A stretch of DNA of 64,000 nt from Streptomyces katrae (GCF_002028425.1 NZ_CP020042.1:2046001-2110000); one strand, 5' to 3'. Positions 34,397 through 44,842 are shown, counted from the first letter of the stretch. Notes: generated by a model not told the origin, from the letters alone. Numbers and translations are program-made.

Positions 34397-36667
34397 ATGG
34401 CCACCAAGCCACCCGCAGGTGATCCGGTACAGGACGCGCCGCAGGTCGGACCCCCTCGGCACGCCGCGGCCGGGCTGCCCGCCATCGGCCACACCCTCAA
34501 GATCGCGAACGAGCAGATGGGCCTGCTGCGCACCGCGCAGACCCTCCTCAAGGTCAACCAGAAGAACGGCTTCGACTGCCCCGGCTGCGCCTGGCCCGAG
34601 GGCGACAAGCGTCACACCGCCGAATTCTGCGAGAACGGCGCCAAGGCCGTCGCCGAAGAAGCCACCCTGCGCCGCGTCACCCCCGCCTTCTTCGCCGAGC
34701 ACCCCCTCGCCGAACTCGCCGGGCGCTCCGGCTACTGGCTCGGCCAGCAGGGCCGCATCACCCAGCCCATGTACCTGCCCGAGGGCGGCGACCGCTACGA
34801 GCCCGTCAGCTGGAAGCGGGCCTTCGAGATCATCGCCGAGGAACTGGGCGCCCTCTCCTCACCCGACGAGGCCGTCTTCTACACCTCCGGCCGCACCAGC
34901 AACGAGGCCGCGTTCCTCTTCCAGCTCTTCGCCCGCGAGTTCGGCACCAACAACCTGCCCGACTGCTCCAACATGTGCCACGAGTCCTCCGGCTCCGCAC
35001 TCGGCGAGACCATCGGCATCGGCAAGGGCAGCGTCTCCCTCGAAGACCTCCACCAGGCCGACCTGATCATCGTCGCCGGACAGAACCCGGGCACCAACCA
35101 CCCCCGCATGCTCTCCGCCCTGGAGAAGGCCAAGAACGCCGGCGCGAAGATCATCTCGGTGAACCCGCTGCCCGAAGCGGGAATGGAACGGTTCAAGAAC
35201 CCCCAGACCCCCCTCGGCATGCTCAAGGGCACCCCCCTCAACGACCTCTTCCTCCAGATCCGCATCGGCGGCGACCAGGCCCTCTTCCGCCTCCTCAACA
35301 AGCTCGTCATCGAGACCGACGGCGCCCTCGACGAGGCCTTCATCCGCGAGCACACCCACGGCTACGACGACCTCGCCGCCGCCGCCAAGGAAGCCGACTG
35401 GGACGAAACCCTCAAGGCCACCGGCCTGACCCGCCCCGAGATCGAACGCGCCCTCGCGATGATCCTCGCCTCCAAGCGCACCATCGTCTGCTGGGCCATG
35501 GGCCTCACCCAGCACAAGCACGCCGTCGCCACCATCCGCGAGGTCGTCAACCTCCTGCTGCTCCGCGGCAACATCGGCCGCCCCGGCGCCGGCGTCTGCC
35601 CCGTCCGCGGCCACTCCAACGTCCAGGGCGACCGCACCATGGGCATCTTCGAGCGCCCCGCACCCGCCTTCCTCGACGCCCTCGACCGCGAGTTCCACAT
35701 CACCTCGCCCCGCGCCCACGGCTACGACGTCGTCCGCGCCATCGAAGCCCTGCGCGACGGCAAGGCCAAGGTCTTCTTCGCCATGGGCGGCAACTTCGTC
35801 GGCGCCACCCCCGACACCGACGTCACCGAGGCCGCCATGCGGCGCGCCTCCCTCACCGTGCACGTCTCCACCAAGCTCAACCGCTCCCACGCCGTCACCG
35901 GCCGGCGCGCCCTGATCCTGCCCACCCTCGGCCGCACCGACAAGGACGTCCAGGCGAGCGGCAGGCAGTTCGTCACCGTCGAGGACTCCATGGGCATGGT
36001 CCACGCCTCCCGCGGCAACCTCGCCCCCGCCTCCCCCCACCTGCTCTCCGAGCCCGCCATCGTCGCCCGCATGGCCCGCGCCGTCCTCGGCACCGCCTCG
36101 AAGACCCCCTGGGAGGACTTCGAAGCCGACTACGCCACCATCCGCGACCGCATCGCCCGCGTCATCCCCGGCTTCGAGGACTTCAACACCCGCATCGCCC
36201 GCCCCGGCGGCTTCCAGCTCCCCCACGCCCCCCGCGACGAGCGCCGCTTCCCCACGAAGACCGGCAAGGCCAACTTCACCGCCGCCCCCGTCGAGTACCC
36301 CCGGGTCCCCGCCGGGCGCCTGCTGCTGCAGACCCTGCGCAGCCACGACCAGTACAACACCACCATCTACGGCCTCGACGACCGTTACCGCGGCATCACC
36401 GGCGGCCGCCGCGTCGTCATGGTCCACCCCGACGACGCCGCCGCGCTCGGCCTCGCCGACGGCTCCTACACCGACCTGATCAGCGAATGGAAGGACGGCG
36501 TCGAGCGCCGCGCGCCCGGCTTCCGCGTCGTCCACTACCCCACCGCCCGCGGCTGCGCCGCCGCCTACTACCCCGAGACCAACGTCCTGGTCCCCCTGGA
36601 CTCCACCGCCGACACCAGCAACACCCCTGCCAGCAAGTCCGTCGTCGTGCGCTTCGAACCCGCCTGA
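34397..36667 (+). CDS. FdhF/YdeP-family molybdopterin oxidoreductase
   Basis: A 756-residue oxidoreductase that should bind a bis-molybdopterin guanine dinucleotide cofactor. The N-terminal FDCPGCAWPEGDKRH and a further Cys (EFCENG) may hold an iron-sulfur cluster. YTSGRTSNEAAFLFQLFAREFGTNNLPDCSNMCHESSG is the cofactor-binding region typical of formate-dehydrogenase-H-like YdeP proteins. The C-terminal molydopterin-dinucleotide domain has MVHPDDAAALGLADG and CAAAYYPETNVL. No twin-arginine signal, so cytoplasmic. Substrate unknown; in E. coli YdeP is linked to acid resistance. ATG preceded by AAGGGGAG at ideal spacing; divergent from polA. Confidence 0.9.
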   Translation: MATKPPAGDPVQDAPQVGPPRHAAAGLPAIGHTLKIANEQMGLLRTAQTLLKVNQKNGFDCPGCAWPEGDKRHTAEFCENGAKAVAEEATLRRVTPAFFAEHPLAELAGRSGYWLGQQGRITQPMYLPEGGDRYEPVSWKRAFEIIAEELGALSSPDEAVFYTSGRTSNEAAFLFQLFAREFGTNNLPDCSNMCHESSGSALGETIGIGKGSVSLEDLHQADLIIVAGQNPGTNHPRMLSALEKAKNAGAKIISVNPLPEAGMERFKNPQTPLGMLKGTPLNDLFLQIRIGGDQALFRLLNKLVIETDGALDEAFIREHTHGYDDLAAAAKEADWDETLKATGLTRPEIERALAMILASKRTIVCWAMGLTQHKHAVATIREVVNLLLLRGNIGRPGAGVCPVRGHSNVQGDRTMGIFERPAPAFLDALDREFHITSPRAHGYDVVRAIEALRDGKAKVFFAMGGNFVGATPDTDVTEAAMRRASLTVHVSTKLNRSHAVTGRRALILPTLGRTDKDVQASGRQFVTVEDSMGMVHASRGNLAPASPHLLSEPAIVARMARAVLGTASKTPWEDFEADYATIRDRIARVIPGFEDFNTRIARPGGFQLPHAPRDERRFPTKTGKANFTAAPVEYPRVPAGRLLLQTLRSHDQYNTTIYGLDDRYRGITGGRRVVMVHPDDAAALGLADGSYTDLISEWKDGVERRAPGFRVVHYPTARGCAAAYYPETNVLVPLDSTADTSNTPASKSVVVRFEPA

Positions 36668-36721
36668 TAGAACGACTCCAGGACCAGATGGTTAACGATC
36701 GTTGACGAACGGAGCAGGCCC

Positions 36722-37186
36722 ATGGCCGACGAGCAGCAGCACGCCGTGAAGTTCCCCCAGGAAGTCCTCGACGAGTACGCGGCCCTGGGCATAGACCTGC
36801 CCGCCCTGTTCTCCGCGGGCGCCCTCGGCGAGCGCATGGAGATCAGGATCCTGGAGGCCTCCGCCGACCGCGTCGTCGCCACGATGCCCGTCAAGGGCAA
36901 CACCCAGCCCTACGGCCTGCTGCACGGCGGCGCCTCCGCCGTCCTCGCCGAGACCCTCGGCTCGGTGGGCGCCATGCTGCACGGCGGCAGCAAGAAGATC
37001 GCCGTCGGCGTCGACCTCAACTGCACCCACCACCGGGGCGCGCGCGACGGGATCGTCACCGGCACGGCCACCCCCGTCCACCGCGGCCGCTCCACCGCCA
37101 CGTACGAGATCGTCATCACCGACGACCAGGACCGCCGCGTCTGCACCGCCCGCCTCACCTGCCTCCTGCGCGACACGGAGTCCTGA
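36722..37186 (+). CDS. Hotdog-fold thioesterase (PaaI type)
   Basis: A 154-residue acyl-CoA thioesterase-like protein. The hotdog core shows NTQPYGLLHGGASAVLAETLGSVGA (the HGG-x-ETLGS pattern contains the usual catalytic region) and AVGVDLNCTHHRGARDG. The C-terminal strand is RRVCTARLTCLLR. It probably hydrolyses aromatic or phenylacetyl-type CoA esters; substrate unproven. Located 54 bases after the molybdopterin enzyme on the same strand. The palindrome AACGATCGTT (36694-36703) lies in that gap, just upstream of the start. Confidence 0.87.
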   Translation: MADEQQHAVKFPQEVLDEYAALGIDLPALFSAGALGERMEIRILEASADRVVATMPVKGNTQPYGLLHGGASAVLAETLGSVGAMLHGGSKKIAVGVDLNCTHHRGARDGIVTGTATPVHRGRSTATYEIVITDDQDRRVCTARLTCLLRDTES

Positions 37187-37239
37187 CCCCCGCTTCCACG
37201 GACGTCATGCAGCCTTAACAACCGGGTCGAGACGGCCCG

Positions 37240-37268
37240 TTGTGCAGCCCCCGGCGCCGGTCTAGCGT
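37240..37268 (+). promoter_or_regulatory. Candidate promoter with start at a short ORF
   Basis: TTGTGC (37240-37245) and TAGCGT (37263-37268) are separated by 17 bases. A start point about 7 bases beyond the -10 falls at 37275-37276, exactly at the ATG of an 18-codon ORF, so the transcript may be leaderless. Confidence 0.45.
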
Positions 37269-37275
37269 TCCCGAC

Positions 37276-37332
37276 ATGGGAACCGGACCGGCGCCGCGGC
37301 GCTTCACGCCCACCCCCGACGGCCCCCGGTGA
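37276..37332 (+). CDS. Candidate leaderless 18-residue upstream ORF
   Basis: ATG at 37276 reads MGTGPAPRRFTPTPDGPR and stops at a TGA that overlaps the GTG start of the next gene (GTGA, 37329-37332). The overlap arrangement would couple translation of the downstream membrane protein, which has no clear ribosome site of its own. No similarity recognised. Alternatively the ATG is simply close to the transcription start by chance. Confidence 0.4.
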   Translation: MGTGPAPRRFTPTPDGPR

Positions 37333-37982
37333 GCGGCGGGGGCGCCGGCGGGGGCATAGGCCCCCTGGAGCCGGGCGAGGGCACCTGGGACGGCGAGGAC
37401 TCGCGCACGGAGCCCCGTACGCCCCTGCCACCCGGCTGGACCGGCCGCCCGCGCGCCTTCTACGCCCGCCACCGCCGCGTCGTCCTCACGGTCGCCTCGG
37501 CCGCCGTCCTGGCCGCCGCCGCCTTCCGGATCTACACCACCCGCCCCGAGCCGCCGGTGGCGCTGCCGCCGTCCGCGCCCTCCCAGACCCTCTCGCTGGC
37601 CTACGGGCAGCCGGTGGAGCCGGCGCCCGACGGGGCCGCCTTCGCGTTCACTGTCCGTGTGCGGACCTCGTCCGGCCCGCCGGTCACCGTCGAGCGGATC
37701 GGACAGCCGTCGCCGGCCCTGACCGTGACGATCAAGCCACCCCTCCCCGCCGCCGTCGCCGCCGGGGAAGTCCGCGAGCTCCTCGTTCTGATCTACGCAA
37801 AAGACTGCGTGCATGTAGCACGGAATTCCGGACTCCCATTCCTGGAAGTAACCCTCAGTAATGGAATCCAGAAAGAGGATCACAGTTACATCCCCGGTGA
37901 CCGATATGCCAGGGATCTTTCCGTGGCACTGACCAGGGCATGTCCCGAAGACCGAGACGCGCCCGCTCCGAGCTCGTCATGA
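37329..37982 (+). CDS. Single-pass membrane protein, unknown function
   Basis: A 217-residue protein not recognised as a known family. A Gly/Glu-rich cytoplasmic N-terminus (about 1-45) leads to the basic segment RPRAFYARHRR and one helix (VVLTVASAAVLAAAAFRIY, about 53-71). An extracytoplasmic domain follows, with a beta-sandwich-like pattern (FAFTVRVRTSSGPPVTVERIGQ ... LTVTIKPPLP) and two Cys. Codons after about 37790 (AKDCVHVARNSGLPFLEVTLSNG) are noticeably AT-richer than the first half. The start is the GTG overlapping the preceding short ORF. Confidence 0.7.
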   Translation: MSGGGAGGGIGPLEPGEGTWDGEDSRTEPRTPLPPGWTGRPRAFYARHRRVVLTVASAAVLAAAAFRIYTTRPEPPVALPPSAPSQTLSLAYGQPVEPAPDGAAFAFTVRVRTSSGPPVTVERIGQPSPALTVTIKPPLPAAVAAGEVRELLVLIYAKDCVHVARNSGLPFLEVTLSNGIQKEDHSYIPGDRYARDLSVALTRACPEDRDAPAPSSS

Positions 37983-38282
37983 CCAAAACCCCCTAGAGTC
38001 CTGGCGCGTCAGGACCCAAACCGACCCAAGCTCCTGCCGCATCTCAGCATCCGGACAAGACGAACCGGCCTGAATTCCCCCGTTCCACCCGCACACATCC
38101 GCTATGTATTACGCCGTGGCATAACAAGAGAGTCACATCATTGGCCTCAGCCCTCCATATCCCCCGATGCGCCGCCTAGAGTCACGGCCAGTTACCGCGA
38201 CCGCCGGATTTCCTCAGTTCGGTTCCCCGCGTTCGACTCGACGCGTCCCAGGGGGGACGCGGCGCCAGGAAAGGACTGAACG
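37983..38282 (+). promoter_or_regulatory. livK upstream region with 5' leader hairpin
   Basis: A 300-base gap. GTCCTG-GCGCGT-CAGGAC (37999-38016) is a possible terminator of the preceding gene. An AT-rich patch (TATGTATTACGCCGTGGCATAACAAG, split here as TATGTATTACG then TGGCATAACAAG, around 38102-38131) and the TAGAGT box near 38177 are promoter-like but lack clear -35 partners. A perfect hairpin CGCGTCCC-AGGG-GGGACGCG lies at 38242-38261. It ends six bases before the ribosome site AGGAAAGG of livK and could control its translation or protect the message. Confidence 0.45.
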
Positions 38283-39515
38283 TTGCGTTCTCGTCAGCTC
38301 ATCGCCGTGACCGCCGCCCTCGCCGCGGGCGCTCTCACTCTCACCGCCTGCGGCTCGCGCAACGACAGCGGCGGCTCCGCCGGTGGCGACGGCGGAACCA
38401 CCGTCACCATCGCCGTCGACGCCCCGCTGACCGGCGACCTCTCCGCCCTCGGCCTCGGCATCAAGAACTCCGCCGAACTCGCCGTCAAGCAGGCCAACGA
38501 GAAGAAGTACGTCAAGGGCGTCACCTTCAAGTTCCAGGCGCTCGACGACCAGGCGCAGGCCACCTCCGGCCAGCAGAACGCCACCAAGCTCGTCGCCGAC
38601 AAGGACGTCCTCGGCGTCGTCGGCCCGCTGAACTCCTCGGTCTCCGAGTCCATGCAGAAGGTCTTCGACGACGCGAAGCTCACGCAGATCTCGCCGGCCA
38701 ACACCAGCCCCTCCCTGACCCAGGGCCCCAAGTGGGCCGAGGGCCAGAAGACCCGCACCTACAAGAGCTACTTCCGCACCGCGACCACGGACGCCATCCA
38801 GGGCCCGTTCGCCGCGCAGTACCTCTTCAACAAGGCGGGCAAGAAGAAGGTCTTCATCATCGACGACAAGAAGACCTACGGCGCCGGCCTCGCCGGAACC
38901 TTCAAGGGCGAGTTCACCAAGCTCGGCGGCCAGATCGCCGGCGAGGGCCACATCGACCCCGACTCCAAGGACTTCTCGGCCGTCGTCACCCAGGTCAAGT
39001 CCTCCGGCGCCGACGTCGTCTACTACGGCGGCGAGTACCCCGCGGCCGGCCCGCTCAGCAAGCAGATCAAGGCCGCCGGCGCCAACATCCCCCTCGTCGG
39101 CGGTGACGGCATCAAGGACAAGAAGTACGTCGAGCTCGCCGGCCCCGGCGGCCAGGGCGACCTGTGCACCTCCGTCGGTGCCCCCGTCGAGACCCTGCCC
39201 TCCGCCAAGGAGTTCGTCGACAACTACAAGAAGGCCGGCTACAAGGACGACTACTCCGCCTACGGCGGCTACTCGTACGACTCCGCCTGGGCCATCATCG
39301 AGGGCGTCAAGAAGGTCGTCGACGCCAACAACGGCAAGCTCCCCTCCGACGCCCGCGCCAAGGTCCTCGAAGCCGTCCAGGGCGTCTCCTTCGACGGCGT
39401 GACCGGCAAGGTCTCCTTCGACGAGTTCGGCGACGCCACCAACAAGCAGCTGACCGTCTACAAGGTCGACGGCGACGACTTCAAGACCGTCGAGTCCGGC
39501 ACCCTCGCCGGCTGA
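38283..39515 (+). CDS. livK: Branched-chain amino-acid ABC transporter, substrate-binding lipoprotein
   Basis: A 410-residue periplasmic-type binding lipoprotein: signal LIAVTAALAAGALTLTAC with lipid Cys23, then a Ser/Gly linker. The two-lobe type I binding fold starts TVTIAVDAPLTGDLSALGLGIKNSAELA and includes VGPLNSSVSESMQKVF and VVYYGGEYPAAGPLSKQIK. It captures Leu/Ile/Val or similar amino acids for LivHMGF. TTG start with AGGAAAGG 8 bases upstream. First gene of the five-gene liv operon; separated from livH by a strong hairpin, which fits higher expression of the binding protein. Confidence 0.94.
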   Translation: MRSRQLIAVTAALAAGALTLTACGSRNDSGGSAGGDGGTTVTIAVDAPLTGDLSALGLGIKNSAELAVKQANEKKYVKGVTFKFQALDDQAQATSGQQNATKLVADKDVLGVVGPLNSSVSESMQKVFDDAKLTQISPANTSPSLTQGPKWAEGQKTRTYKSYFRTATTDAIQGPFAAQYLFNKAGKKKVFIIDDKKTYGAGLAGTFKGEFTKLGGQIAGEGHIDPDSKDFSAVVTQVKSSGADVVYYGGEYPAAGPLSKQIKAAGANIPLVGGDGIKDKKYVELAGPGGQGDLCTSVGAPVETLPSAKEFVDNYKKAGYKDDYSAYGGYSYDSAWAIIEGVKKVVDANNGKLPSDARAKVLEAVQGVSFDGVTGKVSFDEFGDATNKQLTVYKVDGDDFKTVESGTLAG

Positions 39516-39542
39516 CCTGCCCCACCTCACCCCTCTCACCTG

Positions 39543-39577
39543 CCGCGCGGGGCGCCGCACCACAGCGCCCCGCGCGG
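39543..39577 (+). terminator. livK-livH intercistronic hairpin (attenuator/stabiliser)
   Basis: Perfect 13-base stem CCGCGCGGGGCGC (39543-39555) and GCGCCCCGCGCGG (39565-39577) with a 9-base loop. There is no T-run after it, so partial termination or protection of the upstream message from 3' decay are both possible. Either would raise LivK relative to the membrane components. Confidence 0.7.
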
Positions 39578-39611
39578 TGTCACATCCGTCGAAAGACTCG
39601 GAGGACCTGCG

Positions 39612-40541
39612 GTGCACGAACTGCCGCAACAGCTGGTCAACGGCCTGCTACTGGGATCCATGTACGGGCTCGTCGCCATCGGCTACACGATGGTCTATGG
39701 CATCGTCCAGCTCATCAACTTCGCCCACGGCGAGATCTTCATGACCGGCGGGTTCGGAGCCCTCACGGTCTGGCTGATGCTCCCCGGCGGCACCACCATG
39801 TGGCTCGCGCTGCCGCTGATGCTCATAGGCGCCGTCATCGTCGCCACCCTCATAGCCGTCGGCGCCGAACGCTTCGCCTACCGGCCCCTGCGCAACGCAC
39901 CCCGCCTCGCGCCGCTCATCACCGCCATCGGCCTCTCCATCGTCCTCCAGCAGGCCGTATGGGCCTGGTACCCCGGCGCGACGTCCTCCGTCAAGTTCCC
40001 CGAGATCCCCGGCGGCCCCTTCCACATCGGCAGCATCACCATCCAGACCGGTGACGTCTTCCTCGTGCTCGCCGCCCCCATCTCCATGGCCATCCTCGGC
40101 TTCTTCGTCAAGAAGACCCGCACCGGCCGCGGCATGCAGGCCACCGCCCAGGACCCCGACACCGCCAAGCTCATGGGCATCAACACCGACCGCATCATCA
40201 CGGTCGCCTTCGCCCTCGGCGCCACCTTCGCCGCCGTCGGAGCCGTCGCCTACGGCCTCAAGTACGGCGAAGTCCAGTACCGCATGGGCTTCATCCTCGG
40301 CCTCAAGGCCTTCACCGCCGCCGTCCTCGGCGGCATCGGGAACATCTACGGCGCCATGGTCGGCGGCCTGGTCCTCGGCCTCGCCGAGACCCTCACCACC
40401 GCCTACATCGCCGACGTACCCGGCATGCACCAGCTCGGCGGACAGTCCTGGGGCAACACCTGGGCGTTCGTCCTCCTCATCCTCGTACTGCTCTTCCGGC
40501 CCCAGGGCCTGCTGGGCGAGCGCGTTGCGGACAGGGCGTGA
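39612..40541 (+). CDS. livH: Branched-chain amino-acid ABC transporter permease
   Basis: A 309-residue inner-membrane permease with about eight helices. LivH-family features: QQLVNGLLLGSMYGLVAIGYTMVYGIVQLINFAHGEIFMTGGF at the N-terminus, the cytoplasmic ATPase-contact loop KTRTGRGMQATAQDPDTAKLMGIN, and the final GLAETLTTAYI and LLFRPQGLLGERV. Forms the channel with LivM. GTG start with GGAGG upstream. Stop overlaps a GTG of livM (GTGA). Confidence 0.94.
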   Translation: MHELPQQLVNGLLLGSMYGLVAIGYTMVYGIVQLINFAHGEIFMTGGFGALTVWLMLPGGTTMWLALPLMLIGAVIVATLIAVGAERFAYRPLRNAPRLAPLITAIGLSIVLQQAVWAWYPGATSSVKFPEIPGGPFHIGSITIQTGDVFLVLAAPISMAILGFFVKKTRTGRGMQATAQDPDTAKLMGINTDRIITVAFALGATFAAVGAVAYGLKYGEVQYRMGFILGLKAFTAAVLGGIGNIYGAMVGGLVLGLAETLTTAYIADVPGMHQLGGQSWGNTWAFVLLILVLLFRPQGLLGERVADRA

Positions 40542-40546
40542 GAACC

Positions 40547-42358
40547 ATGACGACCACCATCACCGAAACCACGCCCCAGGCGCCCACCCGCCGGGGAGGA
40601 CCCATCCCCGAGCAGATCGCCCGCGCCCTCGCCACCGGCGGCGGTGTCCTCACCGTCATCTCCTGCTTCCTGGCCTGGACCTGGACCTCCGCCTTCCCCG
40701 GAGACCTCACCGTCTACGGCTACCCCGGCGGCCTCCAGTGGCTCGTCCTCGTCTGCGGCGCCCTCACCACCCTCTTCGGCCTCTCCTCCTACGGCATCAA
40801 GGGCCTCCAGTGGCTCACCCCCGCAGGAGCCGACGCCGCCATCAAGCTCTCCGCCCTCGGCGCCTTCTACACCAGCCTCTACACCACCAAGGCGATCTCC
40901 AGCACCCTCGGCGGCCTCGTCAACCTCGAGCCCGGCGGATTCATCGCCCTCATCGCCGCGGCGGCCGCCTACCTCGGCGCCCGCTCCCTCCCCTTCGAGC
41001 GCCCCGCACTCGAACCGGCGGACCCCGAAGACAGCTGGTGGGAGCGCTACAAGCACAACCAGCGCAACGCCGCGGCCGTCACCAAAGCCGCATACGCCAG
41101 CGGCACCCCCAAGCCGGCCCGCGCCCTCCCGGCCTACGCCGAGATCCTGATCATCGCCGCCGTACTCGCAGTCGCCCTCGGCGTCTTCACCTACGGCATC
41201 ACCACCCCCTACCAGGAACTCTTCATCGGCTTCCTGATCGCCGCCGGCTTCGGCTTCGGCGCCCTCAACAAGAGCGGCCTCATCGCCCGCTTCACCGCAC
41301 TCACCGCCAAGCACCGCAACGTCGCCCTCGTCGGCGCCTTCGTCGCGGCCATGGCCTTCCCCCTCACCCAGACCGACGACCAGTACGCGACCCTCGGCGT
41401 CAACATCCTCATCTTCGCCACCGTCGCCCTCGGCCTGAACATCGTCGTCGGCCTCACCGGCCTCCTCGACCTCGGCTACGTCGCCTTCCTCGGCGTCGGC
41501 GCCTACACCGCAGCTCTCGTATCCGGCGCACCCAACTCCCCCTTCGGCGTCCAGTTCCCCTTCTGGGCCGCCATCCTGGCCGGCGCCGCCGCGTCCATGA
41601 TCTTCGGCGTCCTCATCGGCGCCCCCACCCTGCGCCTGCGCGGTGACTACCTCGCCATCGTGACGCTCGGCTTCGGTGAGATCTTCCGCATCACCATGAC
41701 CAACTTCGACGGAGTCTCCGGCCCCAACGTCACCAACGGCTCCAAGGGCATCTCCAACATCCCCAACGTCGACCTCTTCGGCTTCGACTTCGGCGCAGCC
41801 CACACCATCGCCGGCTTCACCATCGGCCGCTTCGCCAACTACTTCCTGCTGATGCTCCTGGTCACCCTCATCGTGGTCATGGTCTTCCGCCGCAGCGCCG
41901 AATCCCGCATCGGCCGCGCCTGGGTCGCCATCCGCGAAGACGAGACCGCCGCCGAAGCCATGGGCATCAACGGCTTCCGCGTCAAGCTCATCGCCTTCGC
42001 CCTCGGCGCCACCCTCGCCGGACTCGCCGGCGCCGTACAGGCCCACGTCCAGTACACGGTCACCCCCGACCAGTACCAGTTCGCCAACTCCGTCCCCCCG
42101 AACTCCGCGTTCCTCCTCGCCGCCGTCGTCCTCGGCGGCATGGGAACCATCTCCGGACCCCTCGTCGGCGGATCCCTGCTCTTCCTGATCCCCAACAAGC
42201 TCCAGTTCCTGGGCGACTACCAGCTCCTCGTCTTCGGCGTCGCACTCGTCATCCTCATGCGCCTGCGCCCCGAAGGCCTCATCCCCAACCGCCGCAACCA
42301 GCTAGAGCTCCACCAGGACCTCGAAGCGCCGACAGTCCTCAGCAAGGCAGGGGCCTGA
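40547..42358 (+). CDS. livM: Branched-chain amino-acid ABC transporter permease, long form
   Basis: Second permease, about 603 residues, nearly twice the E. coli-type length. The N-terminal 270 residues add extra helices (VISCFLAWTWTSAFPGDL, LVLVCGALTTLFGLSSYGIKG, EILIIAAVLAVALGVFTYGI) of unknown role. The LivM core starts near 285 with LGVNILIFATVALGLNIVVGLTGLLDLGYVAF and has the EAA-like loop ESRIGRAWVAIREDETAAEAMGIN. Such long forms are usual in streptomycetes. ATG at 40547 preferred; a GTG at 40538 overlaps the livH stop and is an alternative. Confidence 0.92.
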   Translation: MTTTITETTPQAPTRRGGPIPEQIARALATGGGVLTVISCFLAWTWTSAFPGDLTVYGYPGGLQWLVLVCGALTTLFGLSSYGIKGLQWLTPAGADAAIKLSALGAFYTSLYTTKAISSTLGGLVNLEPGGFIALIAAAAAYLGARSLPFERPALEPADPEDSWWERYKHNQRNAAAVTKAAYASGTPKPARALPAYAEILIIAAVLAVALGVFTYGITTPYQELFIGFLIAAGFGFGALNKSGLIARFTALTAKHRNVALVGAFVAAMAFPLTQTDDQYATLGVNILIFATVALGLNIVVGLTGLLDLGYVAFLGVGAYTAALVSGAPNSPFGVQFPFWAAILAGAAASMIFGVLIGAPTLRLRGDYLAIVTLGFGEIFRITMTNFDGVSGPNVTNGSKGISNIPNVDLFGFDFGAAHTIAGFTIGRFANYFLLMLLVTLIVVMVFRRSAESRIGRAWVAIREDETAAEAMGINGFRVKLIAFALGATLAGLAGAVQAHVQYTVTPDQYQFANSVPPNSAFLLAAVVLGGMGTISGPLVGGSLLFLIPNKLQFLGDYQLLVFGVALVILMRLRPEGLIPNRRNQLELHQDLEAPTVLSKAGA

Positions 42359-42361
42359 CCC

Positions 42362-44016
<1,655 letters not shown>

Positions 44017-44036
44017 CCCCGCCGGCCCCGAAACCC

Positions 44037-44074
44037 GTGCGGCCCGCCTCCCCTCGGGGGGAGACGGGCCGCAC
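44037..44074. terminator. Bidirectional terminator between livF and pdtaR
   Basis: Long stem GTGCGGCCCG-CTCCCC paired with GGGGAG-CGGGCCGCAC (44037-44074), interrupted only by single-base mismatches, around a short TCG loop. It lies 20 bases past the livF stop and 14 bases from the convergent regulator's stop. Confidence 0.85.
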
Positions 44075-44087
44075 GCGTGTGCCCGGG

Positions 44088-44744
44088 CTACTTCCCGGCG
44101 GCGTTCTGCTTCTTCTCCTCGGCGTCCTCGATGACCGCCTCGGCGACCTGCTGCATCGACATGCGGCGGTCCATCGACGTCTTCTGGATCCACCGGAACG
44201 CGGCCGGCTCGGTGAGCCCGTACTGCGTCTGCAGGATGCTCTTCGCCCGGTCCACCAGCTTCCGGGTCTCCAGGCGCGCGGAAAGGTCCGCGACCTCCTT
44301 CTCCAGCGCCTTCAGCTCCGCGAACCGGGACACGGCCATCTCGATGGCCGGCACCACGTCGCTCTTGCTGAACGGCTTCACCAGGTACGCCATGGCCCCG
44401 GCGTCCCGCGCCCGCTCGACGAGCTCGCGCTGCGAGAAGGCGGTGAGCATGAGGACCGGGGCGATGGACTCGCCCGCGATCTTCTCGGCGGCGGAGATCC
44501 CGTCGAGGACGGGCATCTTCACGTCGAGGATGACGAGGTCGGGGCGGTGCTCACGCGCCAGCTCGATGGCCGTCTGCCCGTCGCCGGCCTCGCCGACCAC
44601 GGAGTAGCCCTCCTCTTCGAGCATCTCTTTGAGGTCGAGACGGATGAGCGCCTCGTCCTCGGCGATGACGACGCGGGTCGTCAGCGGCGGAACGTGCGAC
44701 TGGTCGGCGTCGGGCGTGGGCGTCGACTCGTGCTCGGCGGTCAC
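44088..44744 (-). CDS. pdtaR: Response regulator with ANTAR RNA-binding output domain
   Basis: A 218-residue regulator of the PdtaR type. The receiver domain (about 23-140) has acidic residues in VIAEDEALIRLDL and the phosphorylated Asp in LVILDVKMPV, with the conserved Thr in MLTAFSQ and Lys in YLVKPFSK. The C-terminal ANTAR domain (about 150-208; KLVDRAKSILQTQYGLTEPAAFRWIQKTSMDRRMSMQQVAEAVI) binds stem-loops in nascent RNA and causes antitermination. The cognate kinase (PdtaS-like) is not in the window. GTG start with GGAG upstream. In mycobacteria PdtaR regulates lipid and metal-related genes; targets here are unknown. Confidence 0.9.
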   Translation of the reverse strand: MTAEHESTPTPDADQSHVPPLTTRVVIAEDEALIRLDLKEMLEEEGYSVVGEAGDGQTAIELAREHRPDLVILDVKMPVLDGISAAEKIAGESIAPVLMLTAFSQRELVERARDAGAMAYLVKPFSKSDVVPAIEMAVSRFAELKALEKEVADLSARLETRKLVDRAKSILQTQYGLTEPAAFRWIQKTSMDRRMSMQQVAEAVIEDAEEKKQNAAGK

Positions 44745-44842
44745 GGGGGCTCCTCTTTGCGGGGCATAACAAGCTCCCCCGAGCCTACCTAGCTCCTGTA
44801 AGGTGGTGCCACGCAGGGATCCCTGATCCCTTCGTTTCTTAG

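Noticed and set aside
31576..34422. A 948-codon plus-strand open frame opposite polA.
   Set aside because: The polA reading has every catalytic motif. The antisense product is Arg/Gly/Leu-rich without domains.
34859..36535. A 558-codon minus-strand frame opposite the molybdopterin enzyme, very rich in Gly, Asp and Val.
   Set aside because: Composition is the mirror of GC-biased codons of the real gene; no start site, no domain.
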